From contig JACZKP010000066.1 of NCBI GenBank assembly GCA_014860005.1, positions 1 to 64,000 of the forward strand: a DNA stretch of 64,000 nt, in the 5' to 3' direction. The stretch's first letter is position 1. Each line of letters begins with the position of its first letter. Shown one piece after another: positions 9,660-18,822 of the stretch. This stretch comes from Verrucomicrobiota bacterium. Its GTDB lineage: Bacteria > Verrucomicrobiota > Verrucomicrobiae > Limisphaerales > UBA11358. A program made the translations under genes and the position numbers. Below the pieces are notes generated by a model. It was not told the DNA's origin and ran no database searches. It worked only from the letters and a program-made list of their open reading frames with translations.

Positions 9660-9729
9660 AAAGACCCGAGTACCCAATAGGCTCGCATCCTCGAATCACG
9701 TCATTGGGTGTTTGGGTACTTGGGTTTTT
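9660..9729. terminator. Imperfect inverted repeat between convergent genes, probable bidirectional terminator
   Basis: AAAGACCCGAGTACCCAA at 9660-9677 pairs with 9712-9729 at 16 of 18 positions. It lies just past the stop of the FAD/Fe-S oxidase (9644) and before the stop of the TatD-like gene (9760), which converge here. The right arm ends in a run of five T bases. Confidence 0.55.
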
Positions 9730-9759
9730 GGTTTTTGGTTTGTGGATACTTTCCCGCTC

Positions 9760-10587
9760 TCAACCCCCCTCGCACTCACCCAGGCCGCGGAAGAACTTTT
9801 CCGCCGTTTCACAAGTTGCTGCGCTCAGTTCCTCCAGCGAGCAACCTTTTGCCTTGGCCACGACCTCGGAAATCTCCTTCACGTACGCTGGTTCGCAACG
9901 TTTGCCGCGGTAAGGCACGGGCGCGAGATACGGACAATCGGTTTCCAACATGAATTGTCCCAGCGGCGTGGCGGCGACGGTGTCGCGCACACTCTGCGCG
10001 TTCTTGAACGTGACGATGCCAGTGAAACTCACAATCGAGTTCAGCGCCAGAATTCGCCGCATGGCATCAGCATCGCCGGCAAAGCAGTGAAACACGCCGC
10101 GCACGCGGTCGGCAAACGGCCTCAGCAATGCCAGCGTGTCAGCCAGACAATCGCCGCGCTGATGGATCACACAATTCAAACCGGCTTCAGCGGCAACCTC
10201 CAATTGTTGCCGGAACAACTCCGCCTGGCGTCGCTTGTAGTGTTCATCATCCGCTGGCGACCCGGCGTTCTGTGTGCTCGGCAGGCGATAGTAATCCAGT
10301 CCGGTTTCTCCGATCGCGACGACCTTGGGATGACTGGCCAGCTCGCGCAACGCGGGCCGAACATCGGCCGGTGCGGCGGTCACGTGGCCGGGATGCCAGC
10401 CCACAGCGGCATAGACGCATGGAAATTGTTCGGCCAGTTTGATCGCCTGCGTGCTGCTGTCCAAGTCCGTGCCGATGGAAATGATTTTGGTGATGCCCGC
10501 GGCCTGGGCGCGTTCAATGATCTGCGGCAGGTCTGCCGCAAAATCGGGGAAATCCAGGTGAGCGTGCGTGTCGTAGAAATGGGGCAT
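9760..10587 (-). CDS. TatD family metal-dependent hydrolase / DNase
   Basis: A 275-aa TIM-barrel metallohydrolase. The metal-binding signatures are in order: FYDTHAHLDFP at the N-terminus, AIGETGLDYYR mid-protein, CVIHQRGD, VFHCFAGD, and LETDCPYLAPVP followed by RGKRCEP. Length fits TatD/YcfH enzymes, which act as 3'-5' DNases or D-aminoacyl-tRNA/peptide hydrolases depending on the member. The ATG at 10587 (MPHFYDTHAHLD) is the obvious start. It is transcribed toward the oxidase gene and divergently from the isomerase at 10756, leaving about 170 bases for two promoters. Confidence 0.92.
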   Translation of the reverse strand: MPHFYDTHAHLDFPDFAADLPQIIERAQAAGITKIISIGTDLDSSTQAIKLAEQFPCVYAAVGWHPGHVTAAPADVRPALRELASHPKVVAIGETGLDYYRLPSTQNAGSPADDEHYKRRQAELFRQQLEVAAEAGLNCVIHQRGDCLADTLALLRPFADRVRGVFHCFAGDADAMRRILALNSIVSFTGIVTFKNAQSVRDTVAATPLGQFMLETDCPYLAPVPYRGKRCEPAYVKEISEVVAKAKGCSLEELSAATCETAEKFFRGLGECEGG

Positions 10588-10755
10588 GGCAGGATTCAGT
10601 CTAGCAATAAGTTTTCAGTTCTCGTTCAATGCAAAAGCGCGTTTCGTTGTCATCGCGTGGAACTGATTACTCGATTTGAACATGCTTTACAGTTGAATTC
10701 CAGTCTGGCTATCGCTATTTCTCATGGTGTCGGAAGAACAAAACTGTTACTTGTT

Positions 10756-11787
10756 ATGGCTCAAAACTGTTTCCACCCCAGCATCGAAGGCGCGCAACAC
10801 GGCGCAAAGAACCTCGCTCAATTCCTCGACTACGCCAGGAAGTCCGGCGCGTCCGGCGCGCAACCGTCCAATTACATGCTGCAAGACGGCGCGGGCTTCA
10901 AGACTGCGAAAGAGATCAAAGCCACCTTTGCCAAGGCGAAGATGACTTTGGACGGTGTGTCCGCGCATTGTCCGTTCTGGGTTCATACCACGGCGTGGAC
11001 GGCCAGTCCAACCGTCCGTCCCTTCCTGCCGCCGGACGTGGCGCGCAAGTCGCCCGCCGACATCGAAAAGTGGACGGAGGATTACCTGCTGCGGCTGCTG
11101 GATTTGTGCGCGGAACTCGGCGTGAAGATTGTGCCGATGTTCTGGGGGGTGGCGTTTGGCTGGGAAATGGCGACCGGCTATCCGTGGGGTTTCTGGAAGG
11201 GCGGCGATTACGATCTGCTCAAGGAAGGTCAGGACCGTTTCGTGAAGAAGACCGGCAAAATCCGCACGCACGCCCGCAAGCTTGGGCTTTACCTGGCGCA
11301 TGAAATCCATCCCGGCACGGCGGCGATGTGCGCGGATGATTTCAACATGCTGGTGCAAATTTGTGGCGGCGACAAATGTCTCGCGGTGAACGCCGATCCT
11401 TCGCATTGCTGGGAAGGCGAAAGCTGGGAGACGCGTTTCCGCAAGGTCGGCCCGCGCATCTATGCCTGTCACGTGAAGAACTTCGTGATCCGGCCTGGTT
11501 TCCCGTTGCGCTCGATGGCACCCAACTGGCCGGATCGCGCGATGCAATTCGTGGACATCCCGTCCGGCGACCTGAACATGCTGCGCTATGTGGAAATGCT
11601 GATCAACGTGGGCTACCCGCAACGCTATTGCCAGGTGATGGACCGCAAGACCGCGCCGCTGATTGTGGAAGCCGAGAGCGCGTATCGTGATCTGGATGCG
11701 ACGAGCGCCAACGGCATGGCGTACGTGCGCGATCATCTGTGCTTTCCCCTCGCGGCAGGGTCGTTCGAGGAAGGCATGGGCGCGTAA
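10756..11787 (+). CDS. Sugar phosphate isomerase/epimerase (xylose-isomerase-like TIM barrel)
   Basis: A 343-aa member of the AP_endonuc_2 / xylose-isomerase-like barrel family, probably acting on a sugar or inositol derivative. Visible features are VSAHCPFWVHT, the EIHPGTAAM metal-site segment, VNADPSHCWEGES, and CHVKNFVI near the C-terminus, matching the usual spacing of Glu, Asp, His metal ligands. The ATG at 10756 (MAQNCFHPSIEG) is chosen; the open frame extends far upstream through non-coding sequence and over the antisense of tatD. The gene is monocistronic as far as seen. Substrate unknown. Confidence 0.85.
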   Translation: MAQNCFHPSIEGAQHGAKNLAQFLDYARKSGASGAQPSNYMLQDGAGFKTAKEIKATFAKAKMTLDGVSAHCPFWVHTTAWTASPTVRPFLPPDVARKSPADIEKWTEDYLLRLLDLCAELGVKIVPMFWGVAFGWEMATGYPWGFWKGGDYDLLKEGQDRFVKKTGKIRTHARKLGLYLAHEIHPGTAAMCADDFNMLVQICGGDKCLAVNADPSHCWEGESWETRFRKVGPRIYACHVKNFVIRPGFPLRSMAPNWPDRAMQFVDIPSGDLNMLRYVEMLINVGYPQRYCQVMDRKTAPLIVEAESAYRDLDATSANGMAYVRDHLCFPLAAGSFEEGMGA

Positions 11788-11938
11788 CGCCCGCTCAACT
11801 TAGACTTACCATCAACGAGGGCACGAGTGATCGTGCCCTTTTGCGTTGGCTGCCTCTGCGCGTACGGAGAATTGCGCAGCGTGGTTGAAAACTTGAGCCG
11901 AATCCCGCGTGACTTCCGGTCGGGCTTTGTGGCTAAGA

Positions 11939-13246
11939 CTATTGCCGGACGTGGCCGCTTGTGGAAAAAGCCACGCCCTCGATTTCCACCAACAGTTCCG
12001 GACGACAGACATCCGCTTCCAGAAACAACGCCGGCACGGAACCCAGGCGCCGATCGCAAACGGCTTTGCACCGGGCGAAATCCTCGCGGCGTTTGACATA
12101 CACGCGCACTTTGGCGAGGTCCTGCAGACACTCACCGGTGTCTCGCAAACCATGTCGCGCAAAGTTTTTCGGCGAGATCAACGCCTCAATGTTGCTGATC
12201 GTCTCTGTAGTCTGAGCCTCGATGTCGCCCGGGTGCTGGCTGATTGAATCCACGATGCTGGCAGTGCCGGAAATCCACGTCGTGACGCGATTCCCCACCA
12301 CCAGCGCCATGGCGCGGCTGAACTTGGGCCGTTCGTCAGCGCTGGCAATCTGATACCGGTAGGCGGGGGTTTGCCGGGGATTCTCCAGCGCCACCAAACG
12401 GACATCGTCGCGGTTGGTGTTCATGGCCAGGCAACCCATCACCAGTCCATGTCCGCGCGTGCCGATGCCAGTGCTTGCGGGGTAAACTGCGGCTGATCCG
12501 TTTTCTCCGCGCCGGTCGAAGCCCAGGGGCCGATAAAAATCCGTCCGGGCGCGATTGAGTTCGTGGTAGCGCTGCGTGTTGCCTTCGGGTGCGGTGATGC
12601 CGCTGAGATACAACCAAGTGCGGACCACGCGGTGAAATCCGGTGCCCGCCCGGTCCAACAATTGTTTCATTTGTTGGAACGCTTCCACCGACTGAGTGTA
12701 GGCGGCGCGCGACGCAGCACCCGCCTCGATGCCGCCGCAATGCACATAGCGCACGCCGTCGTAGCTCACCGCCAGGGTGTGCGGACCGGCGCGTTCCAGT
12801 TGCACAGATTCGCCGCCAATGGCCCACGCCTCAATCGCCAACGCCGCCCCATCGCACGGAGGTTGCGCTACGAAGCAGGTCACCGGATGGGGCAGATCAA
12901 AATCCGCGGCCAGAATGCGTTCACATTCTTCCCGATCGCCCGCGTCGCGCAGGAAAATCGTTTGCCCCGTCACCGTCATGCGCTCAGGCTGACTCGCCAG
13001 CATCGTCCGCAGTAAGGTAAATGCCTCGCGGGCTTGTTCAGACACCGGACCACGTTGTTGCGGGGTGATAAACAGCACGACGCGCAAGGCATCGCCCACA
13101 TTGAGCAGAGAACATTCGACGCCGGTCGAGCGCAGTTGCAGGGGAACGGCGACCGCGGCTGGGCGCGAGGGATTCGCCGGATCATCTCCGCCTGCTGGGC
13201 TCACTTCTGCATCATTCAACGGGGATTCAGAGGCATTGGCTAACAT
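11939..13246 (-). CDS. Rid-family protein with chorismatase (FkbO/Hyg5)-like N-terminal half
   Basis: A 435-aa protein. The C-terminal half (about 185-430) has a YjgF/YER057c/UK114 fold pattern: LDRAGTGFHRVVRTWLYL, TGIGTRGHGLV and LAKVRVYVKRREDF. The N-terminal half carries TGQTIFLRDAGDREEC and an Ala-Leu-rich core, as in two-domain FkbO/Hyg5-like chorismatases and related Rid proteins. Those enzymes hydrolyse chorismate or act on related compounds; I cannot confirm catalytic residues here. ATG 13246 (MLANASESPLND) is the likely start. It lies 28 bases after the PPC-domain gene and is last in the minus-strand DUF1549/DUF1501 set, an unexpected partner for those genes. Confidence 0.65.
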   Translation of the reverse strand: MLANASESPLNDAEVSPAGGDDPANPSRPAAVAVPLQLRSTGVECSLLNVGDALRVVLFITPQQRGPVSEQAREAFTLLRTMLASQPERMTVTGQTIFLRDAGDREECERILAADFDLPHPVTCFVAQPPCDGAALAIEAWAIGGESVQLERAGPHTLAVSYDGVRYVHCGGIEAGAASRAAYTQSVEAFQQMKQLLDRAGTGFHRVVRTWLYLSGITAPEGNTQRYHELNRARTDFYRPLGFDRRGENGSAAVYPASTGIGTRGHGLVMGCLAMNTNRDDVRLVALENPRQTPAYRYQIASADERPKFSRAMALVVGNRVTTWISGTASIVDSISQHPGDIEAQTTETISNIEALISPKNFARHGLRDTGECLQDLAKVRVYVKRREDFARCKAVCDRRLGSVPALFLEADVCRPELLVEIEGVAFSTSGHVRQ

Positions 13247-13274
13247 GACAACATTTCGCAACTTTGGTGTTTTA

Positions 13275-15566
13275 CTACGGCCGCACAATTTCAAACGGGA
13301 TCGCCGGCAATGCGCCCAGCGCAACGCGCCGTTGGTTGGGCCGGGCTTTGCCGGAGGCATCCGTTCGCGTGGTAAAGGTTTGGACGATCAGATTTCCCTG
13401 CAAACCAACTCGGACCTTGGCCGCGTCACTTTGCAGGACCAGTTCCGTTCCGTCGCGCGACGAGGACACCTTGCGGATGGTAATGCCCGCGGGCGGTTCG
13501 CTCAGTTCAAGTTGCAGCCGGTCCTTGGCGGCATTGGGCGGAGTGGTGATCTGGAGACGGGCGGTGCCGCCCATGGGAATTCTGACAGGCATTTCGCCCA
13601 CAATTCTGGGCGCGGCCCGGCCCGGCCCGCGACCGTTCACTGCCACCTTGAGTTCCTTGGCGGGCACCAGATGCCGATAGAAAAACGCTTGCATGAGGTC
13701 ATCCGCCGTCACCACCGGGCGGACCAGTTCACGGGCTGCGACGGTTGCCCGCCCCTCGATTGACAGGGTGAAGGGCTCCTTGGCCGGATTCGGCGGGGCA
13801 GTAAGTGTGAGGCGGATGTTGTCCTGTCCGGCCGGCACGACGTTGCCGCTCAACTTGAATCCGGGCGGTGCGTCTTTGAGCGTCAGCGCAATTTCGTTGG
13901 TGAAGCCGTCCTTGCGCAAGGCAAACACCGTGATCGGAATGCTCGCGCCTGAGCGCACATTCAGCGTGGAGGGCACAACGCGCAACTCAAAGTCCGGTTT
14001 TGGCGGGCTGACGCGCAAGCGATAGGCCAACTCCGGTCCGCCCTGCCTTTGGGCGTCGCTAACGTGGAGGCGATAAGTGCCATCAGCGGGCAGCGTGGCC
14101 GTGAGCCGGGAATCGGCGTGATGCGTGTGCAGGCCCGCGCCTTTGTCTTCGCAGTCGTCGTTGAAGGCGAGTTGTCGGCCAGCGGCATCGGTCAGTCGCA
14201 GTACGGAGTCCAGCGGCGAGTTTAACCGACGGGCGTGAACTTCCGCCACAATGGCGTCGCCAGCGCGGCCTTCAAAACGGAACACATCAGAATCGCCCGG
14301 TTGATTTATCCGGCCATTGATGATGATGGGAAGTTGGACTGCTTGGGCTTGTTTGGCTTGATCGTTTGGTTCCTTTTCGATGACTTCCGGCAATGTGTCC
14401 ACGGCAACGAGCAGCCGGTTGGAATTCCATTTACCCTGGCGCAGAGAAATTGGGTGAATACCTGGCTCCTTCGTCATCAAATCAGGCTTCAACTGCGTCA
14501 CCGACAGATTCCAACCCGCGAGTTGAACGGCTGCCGGTTTGTCGGCTTGGACGCCCAACGGGAAAATGCTGGTGATAAACGGCAGTTCTCCCACCGAGAT
14601 GCGATACACGAAATCCTCTCGCCCGCGGTAGATCGCGTCCTTGATCTCGATGACATATTCGCCGTCCACAGGAATCTCATGGCTAAGGACCGGATCAGGG
14701 TTGAACCGAAAATCGTCGGCGTAAGCCAGTTCTTTGCCCTTTGCGTCAAAAAGCGCGACGGTGGCTTGAAACCAACCGGGCACGGCGTCGGCCAGGTACG
14801 GAATCAAGGAACGCGCGCTGACCGCCATGACGATGCGTTGACCTTTGCGCGCAGCGAACCGGATGTGATCCACCTCGCCGGGCATGATCTGGCCATTGGC
14901 GACGGCTGGCAGAGTGACGCGCAAATCGGTTTTCGCCGAAGCGCTGGTCGGCGCGCGGCCCAGACGTTCGCGGAAACGGTCCACTTCGGGATTGGGCACC
15001 TGTGCCAACGGGGCAGTGAACTCCGGCAACTCGCCAACGCAAAACACCAGCGGATTCGACAAGCCATTGGGTGTGCCCAGCCGGATTTCCCGTTCACCTG
15101 GTTCGGCATCAGTCGCAATTGTGACTTTCAGGGTGACGGTTTCCGCGACGGCGGGTGTGGCGTTTCGGTTGGGCGGATTCTTGAGAATTCTGGCTCTAAA
15201 GTCTTCAATCATCTCCTCATCGGCCGCCGTCCAGACATTCGTGGATTTTCCAGGGCCATCGCGTCGCCGATTGTCCCGGAGCGCAGCTTGTTTCCTGTCC
15301 TGCAACTCGCGCAGCTTGTCGCGGAGTTGGTTGAACTGACCTTGTCCCATCGGTTTGTTGAATTGGATGACGGTGGCCTCGACTCCGTCGCCTGAAATAG
15401 AGGCACTGGCCGCACCGTCCAGGAACTGTCCGCCCAGAGTGATTTGGAAGTTTGCGCCCTGTTGTCCGCCGGCGGGGTAAACGTAGCCGATGCGCGGCAA
15501 GTTTTGGGCGTTGGCGGTGACGGCCAATGCCAGACTCAGAAGCAGAATGTCAGTCTTCACGTTCAT
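13275..15566 (-). CDS. Secreted protein with pre-peptidase C-terminal (PPC) domains
   Basis: A 763-aa exported protein starting MNVKTDILLLSLALAVTANAQ, a clear signal peptide, which fixes the ATG at 15566. After an IPT-like N-terminal region (YVYPAGGQQGANFQITLGG) there are two beta-sandwich PPC-type modules, one around residues 215-340 (PGEVDHIRFAARKGQRIVM, DGEYVIEI) and one around 425-545 (EPNDQAKQAQ, PGDSDVFRFEGRAGD, DGTYRLHVSD). The C-terminal part is Pro-rich beta structure without a recognised catalytic site. It begins 8 bases after the DUF1501 stop, so the two are surely co-transcribed. Such trios are common in PVC-group bacteria and are thought to be extracellular; the function is unproven. 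Confidence 0.85.
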   Translation of the reverse strand: MNVKTDILLLSLALAVTANAQNLPRIGYVYPAGGQQGANFQITLGGQFLDGAASASISGDGVEATVIQFNKPMGQGQFNQLRDKLRELQDRKQAALRDNRRRDGPGKSTNVWTAADEEMIEDFRARILKNPPNRNATPAVAETVTLKVTIATDAEPGEREIRLGTPNGLSNPLVFCVGELPEFTAPLAQVPNPEVDRFRERLGRAPTSASAKTDLRVTLPAVANGQIMPGEVDHIRFAARKGQRIVMAVSARSLIPYLADAVPGWFQATVALFDAKGKELAYADDFRFNPDPVLSHEIPVDGEYVIEIKDAIYRGREDFVYRISVGELPFITSIFPLGVQADKPAAVQLAGWNLSVTQLKPDLMTKEPGIHPISLRQGKWNSNRLLVAVDTLPEVIEKEPNDQAKQAQAVQLPIIINGRINQPGDSDVFRFEGRAGDAIVAEVHARRLNSPLDSVLRLTDAAGRQLAFNDDCEDKGAGLHTHHADSRLTATLPADGTYRLHVSDAQRQGGPELAYRLRVSPPKPDFELRVVPSTLNVRSGASIPITVFALRKDGFTNEIALTLKDAPPGFKLSGNVVPAGQDNIRLTLTAPPNPAKEPFTLSIEGRATVAARELVRPVVTADDLMQAFFYRHLVPAKELKVAVNGRGPGRAAPRIVGEMPVRIPMGGTARLQITTPPNAAKDRLQLELSEPPAGITIRKVSSSRDGTELVLQSDAAKVRVGLQGNLIVQTFTTRTDASGKARPNQRRVALGALPAIPFEIVRP

Positions 15567-15573
15567 GTGGCGC

Positions 15574-16959
15574 TTACATGATTTCAGCAAGCCTGCCGCC
15601 GGTCTTCGGGCCCTCGGCGGCCGCTGGCATGACGCGCACGTCCGTTCCTTGCGGGTGGGGCAGTTTGGCGGCGAGATCAATGCCCATCAGTTCGTACATG
15701 CTGCCGAGCAAATCCGCGGGATAAACCGGGCGGTCTTGCACGTCTTCGCCCTTTGCATCCGACGCGCCGACGAGTTGTCCGCCCTTGAAGCCGCCGCCGG
15801 CGAGCACGGCGGAGAAGACCTTGCCAAAGTGATTACGACCACCATTCCAGGGCGCTTCCCATTGCACTTTGGGTGTGCGGCCAAATTCACCGCTCCACCA
15901 CACGATGGTGCTGTCCAGCAGACCGCGTTCTGACAAATCCTGAAGCAATGTCGCCATGCCCCGGTCCAGTTCCGGCAGCTTCCGATTCATGATCTGGAAA
16001 TGCTGTTTGTGCGTGTCCCAGCCTTTGTAATTGATCGTGATGTAAGGCACGCCTTTCTCGACGAGGCGGCGCGCCATGAGGCAGGATTGCCCGAACGTGT
16101 TCCGGCCATAGCGATCGCGCAATTCATCCTCCTCCTGTGAGAGATCGAACAATTTGCCAGCATCGCCGAGAATAAGTTCATACGCCTGCTCCTCGGATTC
16201 ATACAACGGTTTGAGCGAGGCGCTGCCCGGCAGGGCGTGGCCCAGCGTGTTCAATTTCTGAAGCAAGTCGCGCCGGTCCTTCTGTCGTTGCTCGGTGATG
16301 CCCGGCGCGATCACGCCTTCCACATTGAAGCGGGTCTGTCCGGGATCACCGCCCGTGGCAAAGGGTTTGTAACGCGAGCCCAGGAATCCAGCTTCGGAGA
16401 AACGACCTTGCGGTTCCGTCAGCACAATGTAAGGCGGAATCAACCCTTGATAGCCCGCGTCGTAACCCTTGAACAGCGAAGTCACCGCGCCGGCACTCGG
16501 ATAAACATCGCGGCCCCCGGCGGGCCGTCCGGTTTGAACCATGTAGGCCGCGGTTTCGTGACCGTTGTTGCCGTGAGTCATGCTGCGAATGATGGAATAT
16601 TTGTCGGCCTGCTGGGCGAGTTGAGGGAGCAACTGGCCGATCTGAATCCCGTCCACATTGGTCGGAATCGGTTTATCGAGTGGGCCGCAATAGTCGTAGC
16701 CCGTGCCCGGCTTGGGATCGAACGTGTCAATGTGACAAGGGCCGCCCCACATCCAGATCTGGATCACGGATTTTGCCTTGGCCGGTCGCGTGGCCGCCAG
16801 ACTGCGAAGCCCCCAACCGTTGGCCAGCAACAAGCCGGCGGCGCCGAAAAGACAACGCCGCAATGCCTCGCGCCGGGATAGCGGATGACCAAGGGCGGAA
16901 AGCAGACGCGCCGAATCGCGGCCCAGCGCATCGCGGGTTGAACTGTGCTTGGTGCTCAT
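15574..16959 (-). CDS. DUF1501 protein, Tat-exported, sulfatase-like fold
   Basis: A 461-aa protein with a twin-arginine-type N-terminus (LSRREALRRCLFGAAGLLLANG). The body is typical DUF1501: IWMWGGPCHIDTFDPKPG, SMTHGNNGHETAAYM, YKGWDTHKQHF and WWSGEFGRTPK, the latter with the alkaline-phosphatase/sulfatase-like His and Asp residues. The start at 16959 (MSTKHSSTRDALG) gives the family's usual length. It is 54 bases after the DUF1549/DUF1553 gene and 8 bases before the PPC gene. In planctomycetes and verrucomicrobia DUF1501 and DUF1549/1553 occur as a pair of exported proteins, but no reaction has been proved. Confidence 0.93.
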   Translation of the reverse strand: MSTKHSSTRDALGRDSARLLSALGHPLSRREALRRCLFGAAGLLLANGWGLRSLAATRPAKAKSVIQIWMWGGPCHIDTFDPKPGTGYDYCGPLDKPIPTNVDGIQIGQLLPQLAQQADKYSIIRSMTHGNNGHETAAYMVQTGRPAGGRDVYPSAGAVTSLFKGYDAGYQGLIPPYIVLTEPQGRFSEAGFLGSRYKPFATGGDPGQTRFNVEGVIAPGITEQRQKDRRDLLQKLNTLGHALPGSASLKPLYESEEQAYELILGDAGKLFDLSQEEDELRDRYGRNTFGQSCLMARRLVEKGVPYITINYKGWDTHKQHFQIMNRKLPELDRGMATLLQDLSERGLLDSTIVWWSGEFGRTPKVQWEAPWNGGRNHFGKVFSAVLAGGGFKGGQLVGASDAKGEDVQDRPVYPADLLGSMYELMGIDLAAKLPHPQGTDVRVMPAAAEGPKTGGRLAEIM

Positions 16960-17013
16960 TTGGTTGATTGGTTTTGCGGTTTTAGTTGGTGTCCGTTGGC
17001 GGCGCCCTTCGCG

Positions 17014-18579
17014 TCAGTGCCGATAGAGAAATTCTGCGCTGTTGATCAACGCCCATGCGAGGTCCACCGCCACTTCGCGTCCGCGGGCGCTGCGGGGCTT
17101 GGCGTAGGCTTCCACGGCTTTCCATTCCGCTTCGGTCGGATATCGCGAGAGAATTTCCAGGTAAATGCCGCTGGCCATTTCGCGGGGCGGTTTGCGCGTG
17201 GCCGTCTGCTCCCGGACCAGCCGGCTTTGATCGAGTTTGTGCTGGATGTGGGATGAATTGAGCAGGTGCAATCGTTGCCCAGCCGTGGGGCGGTTGTTGC
17301 GTTCCGACTCCAGACCCGTGTCCCGCGACGGACGGCCAAACAGTTCCAGGAACGGACTGCTGATGCTGCCGTCGGGCAACGCAATCGCTCGGTGCGTTTC
17401 GGGTATGAACGTGAAGGGTTCCGGGATGGCGCTGGTATATTTTTCCGTCGTGGCGGTGATTTGATTCAGCGCGTCAATCAACACCTCCGCCTCCAGCCGG
17501 CGCAACGGGTAGTGCGCAAAGTTCGCTTCAGCTTCAGGTGTGTCGGTCTGGGGAATCGAGGAGCGCTGATAGGTCTGCGAATTGAGGATCAAACGGTAGA
17601 GTTGCTTGAGGTCGTAGCCGGACTCGACCAGTTCCTGTTCGAGATATGCAAGGAGTTCCGGGTTGCTCGGCGGATTGTCGGGGCGGAGATCGTCCGGCTC
17701 ATTAATGATGCCGCGGCCCAGCAGCCACGACCAGACGCGGTTCACGATGTTTCGGTTGAAATGGGGATTCTTCGGGTTGATCAGCCAATCCGTAAACACT
17801 ACGCGCGGGTCCTGGCCCGACGAGAACCTGGCCGGTTTGCCGTCCGGGAAACGCGCCGTTTTTGCCAGGCCATTGGTCGCCAGCGAGGGATCGAAGAACA
17901 CGATTTCCTCTTTCCATTCGCCGGTGGGTTTGAAGCCGATTTGGGAAAAGAAACCTGCCATACCGGACAATCGCTCGGGAGTCCATTTGTCCGCGCGTTC
18001 GCCCATGAACGTCAAGGCCACGGTTTGCGCGATGCCCTGTGGATCACGATTCTGCATGGCGCGATAGAAGTTCACGGGACCGACGCGGAAATTGCTGCCG
18101 TTGGAAGTGAGCAACTCGCGGGCGAACTGGTCGTAGGGCTTGTTTTCCTGGAGGCTGGCGCGAATCCAGCGATGATACGCCTGGGCGGCATTGGGCCAGA
18201 GGTTGATGGGGAACTCCGCCTTGACGCGCAGGAGGTCGCTCCATTTCATGGCCCAATAATCGGCGTACTCCTGGCGTTCGAGCAGACGATCAATCAACAA
18301 GCGCCGTTTCTCCGGATTGGTGTCTCGCAAGAATGCCCGGGCTTCCTCGCCCGTGGGCAGTGTGCCGATGACATCCAGAAACACGCGCCGAACGAATACG
18401 GCGTCGGAACAGTTGTTCGCCGGAGTGAGATTGAGCCGCGTCAACTGGGCAAGGACCAGTTCATCAATGCGGTTCGGCGGTGTTGGGGACGGGGAGTTTT
18501 CATAAGGCGTGGGTGCTGACGTTGCGGTTGCCGCCAAGACCGCCAGCAGGATTGCCACCGAAATCAATGCTCTCTTCAT
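17014..18579 (-). CDS. DUF1549/DUF1553 exported protein (planctomycete-type)
   Basis: A 521-aa secreted protein. ATG 18579 (MKRALISVAILLAVLAATATSAP) gives a clean signal peptide and is preferred over the in-frame start at 18600. DUF1549 covers about 35-240 (RIDELVLAQLTRLNL, FVRRVFLDVIGTLPT, YADYWAMKWSDLLR) and DUF1553 about 270-515 (NPHFNRNIVNRVWSWLLGRGI, YPLRRLEAEVLIDALNQI, LNSSHIQHKL). Unlike many relatives there is no PSCyt1 haem domain in front, and the central segment is short. First gene of the minus-strand set that continues into DUF1501, PPC and the Rid-like protein. Confidence 0.92.
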   Translation of the reverse strand: MKRALISVAILLAVLAATATSAPTPYENSPSPTPPNRIDELVLAQLTRLNLTPANNCSDAVFVRRVFLDVIGTLPTGEEARAFLRDTNPEKRRLLIDRLLERQEYADYWAMKWSDLLRVKAEFPINLWPNAAQAYHRWIRASLQENKPYDQFARELLTSNGSNFRVGPVNFYRAMQNRDPQGIAQTVALTFMGERADKWTPERLSGMAGFFSQIGFKPTGEWKEEIVFFDPSLATNGLAKTARFPDGKPARFSSGQDPRVVFTDWLINPKNPHFNRNIVNRVWSWLLGRGIINEPDDLRPDNPPSNPELLAYLEQELVESGYDLKQLYRLILNSQTYQRSSIPQTDTPEAEANFAHYPLRRLEAEVLIDALNQITATTEKYTSAIPEPFTFIPETHRAIALPDGSISSPFLELFGRPSRDTGLESERNNRPTAGQRLHLLNSSHIQHKLDQSRLVREQTATRKPPREMASGIYLEILSRYPTEAEWKAVEAYAKPRSARGREVAVDLAWALINSAEFLYRH

Positions 18580-18822
18580 CCCGTTTGTTCCATTCGCCAC
18601 GAACCGAAAAACCCAGACCCAAAAGCCTCACATAATGACGCCAGACGCTGCGCCTTGTTCAAAGGTTGCAGCCAAAATTGCCCATGGTGGACTTGTCGAA
18701 AGTCGCCCGGATTGGCGGCAAGGTGCAATTCTGTGCGCTACACCGGGGGCGGAGGCATTGCTCACATTGCTTTCCTGGCGGGCTGCGTTTGCCAGTTCCT
18801 GATTCCGCGCTCCGTTGAGTTC

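Noticed and set aside
9505..10755. Upstream extension of the isomerase open frame
   Set aside because: It runs through the end of the oxidase gene, the hairpin and the antisense of tatD; ATG 10756 starts the family sequence.
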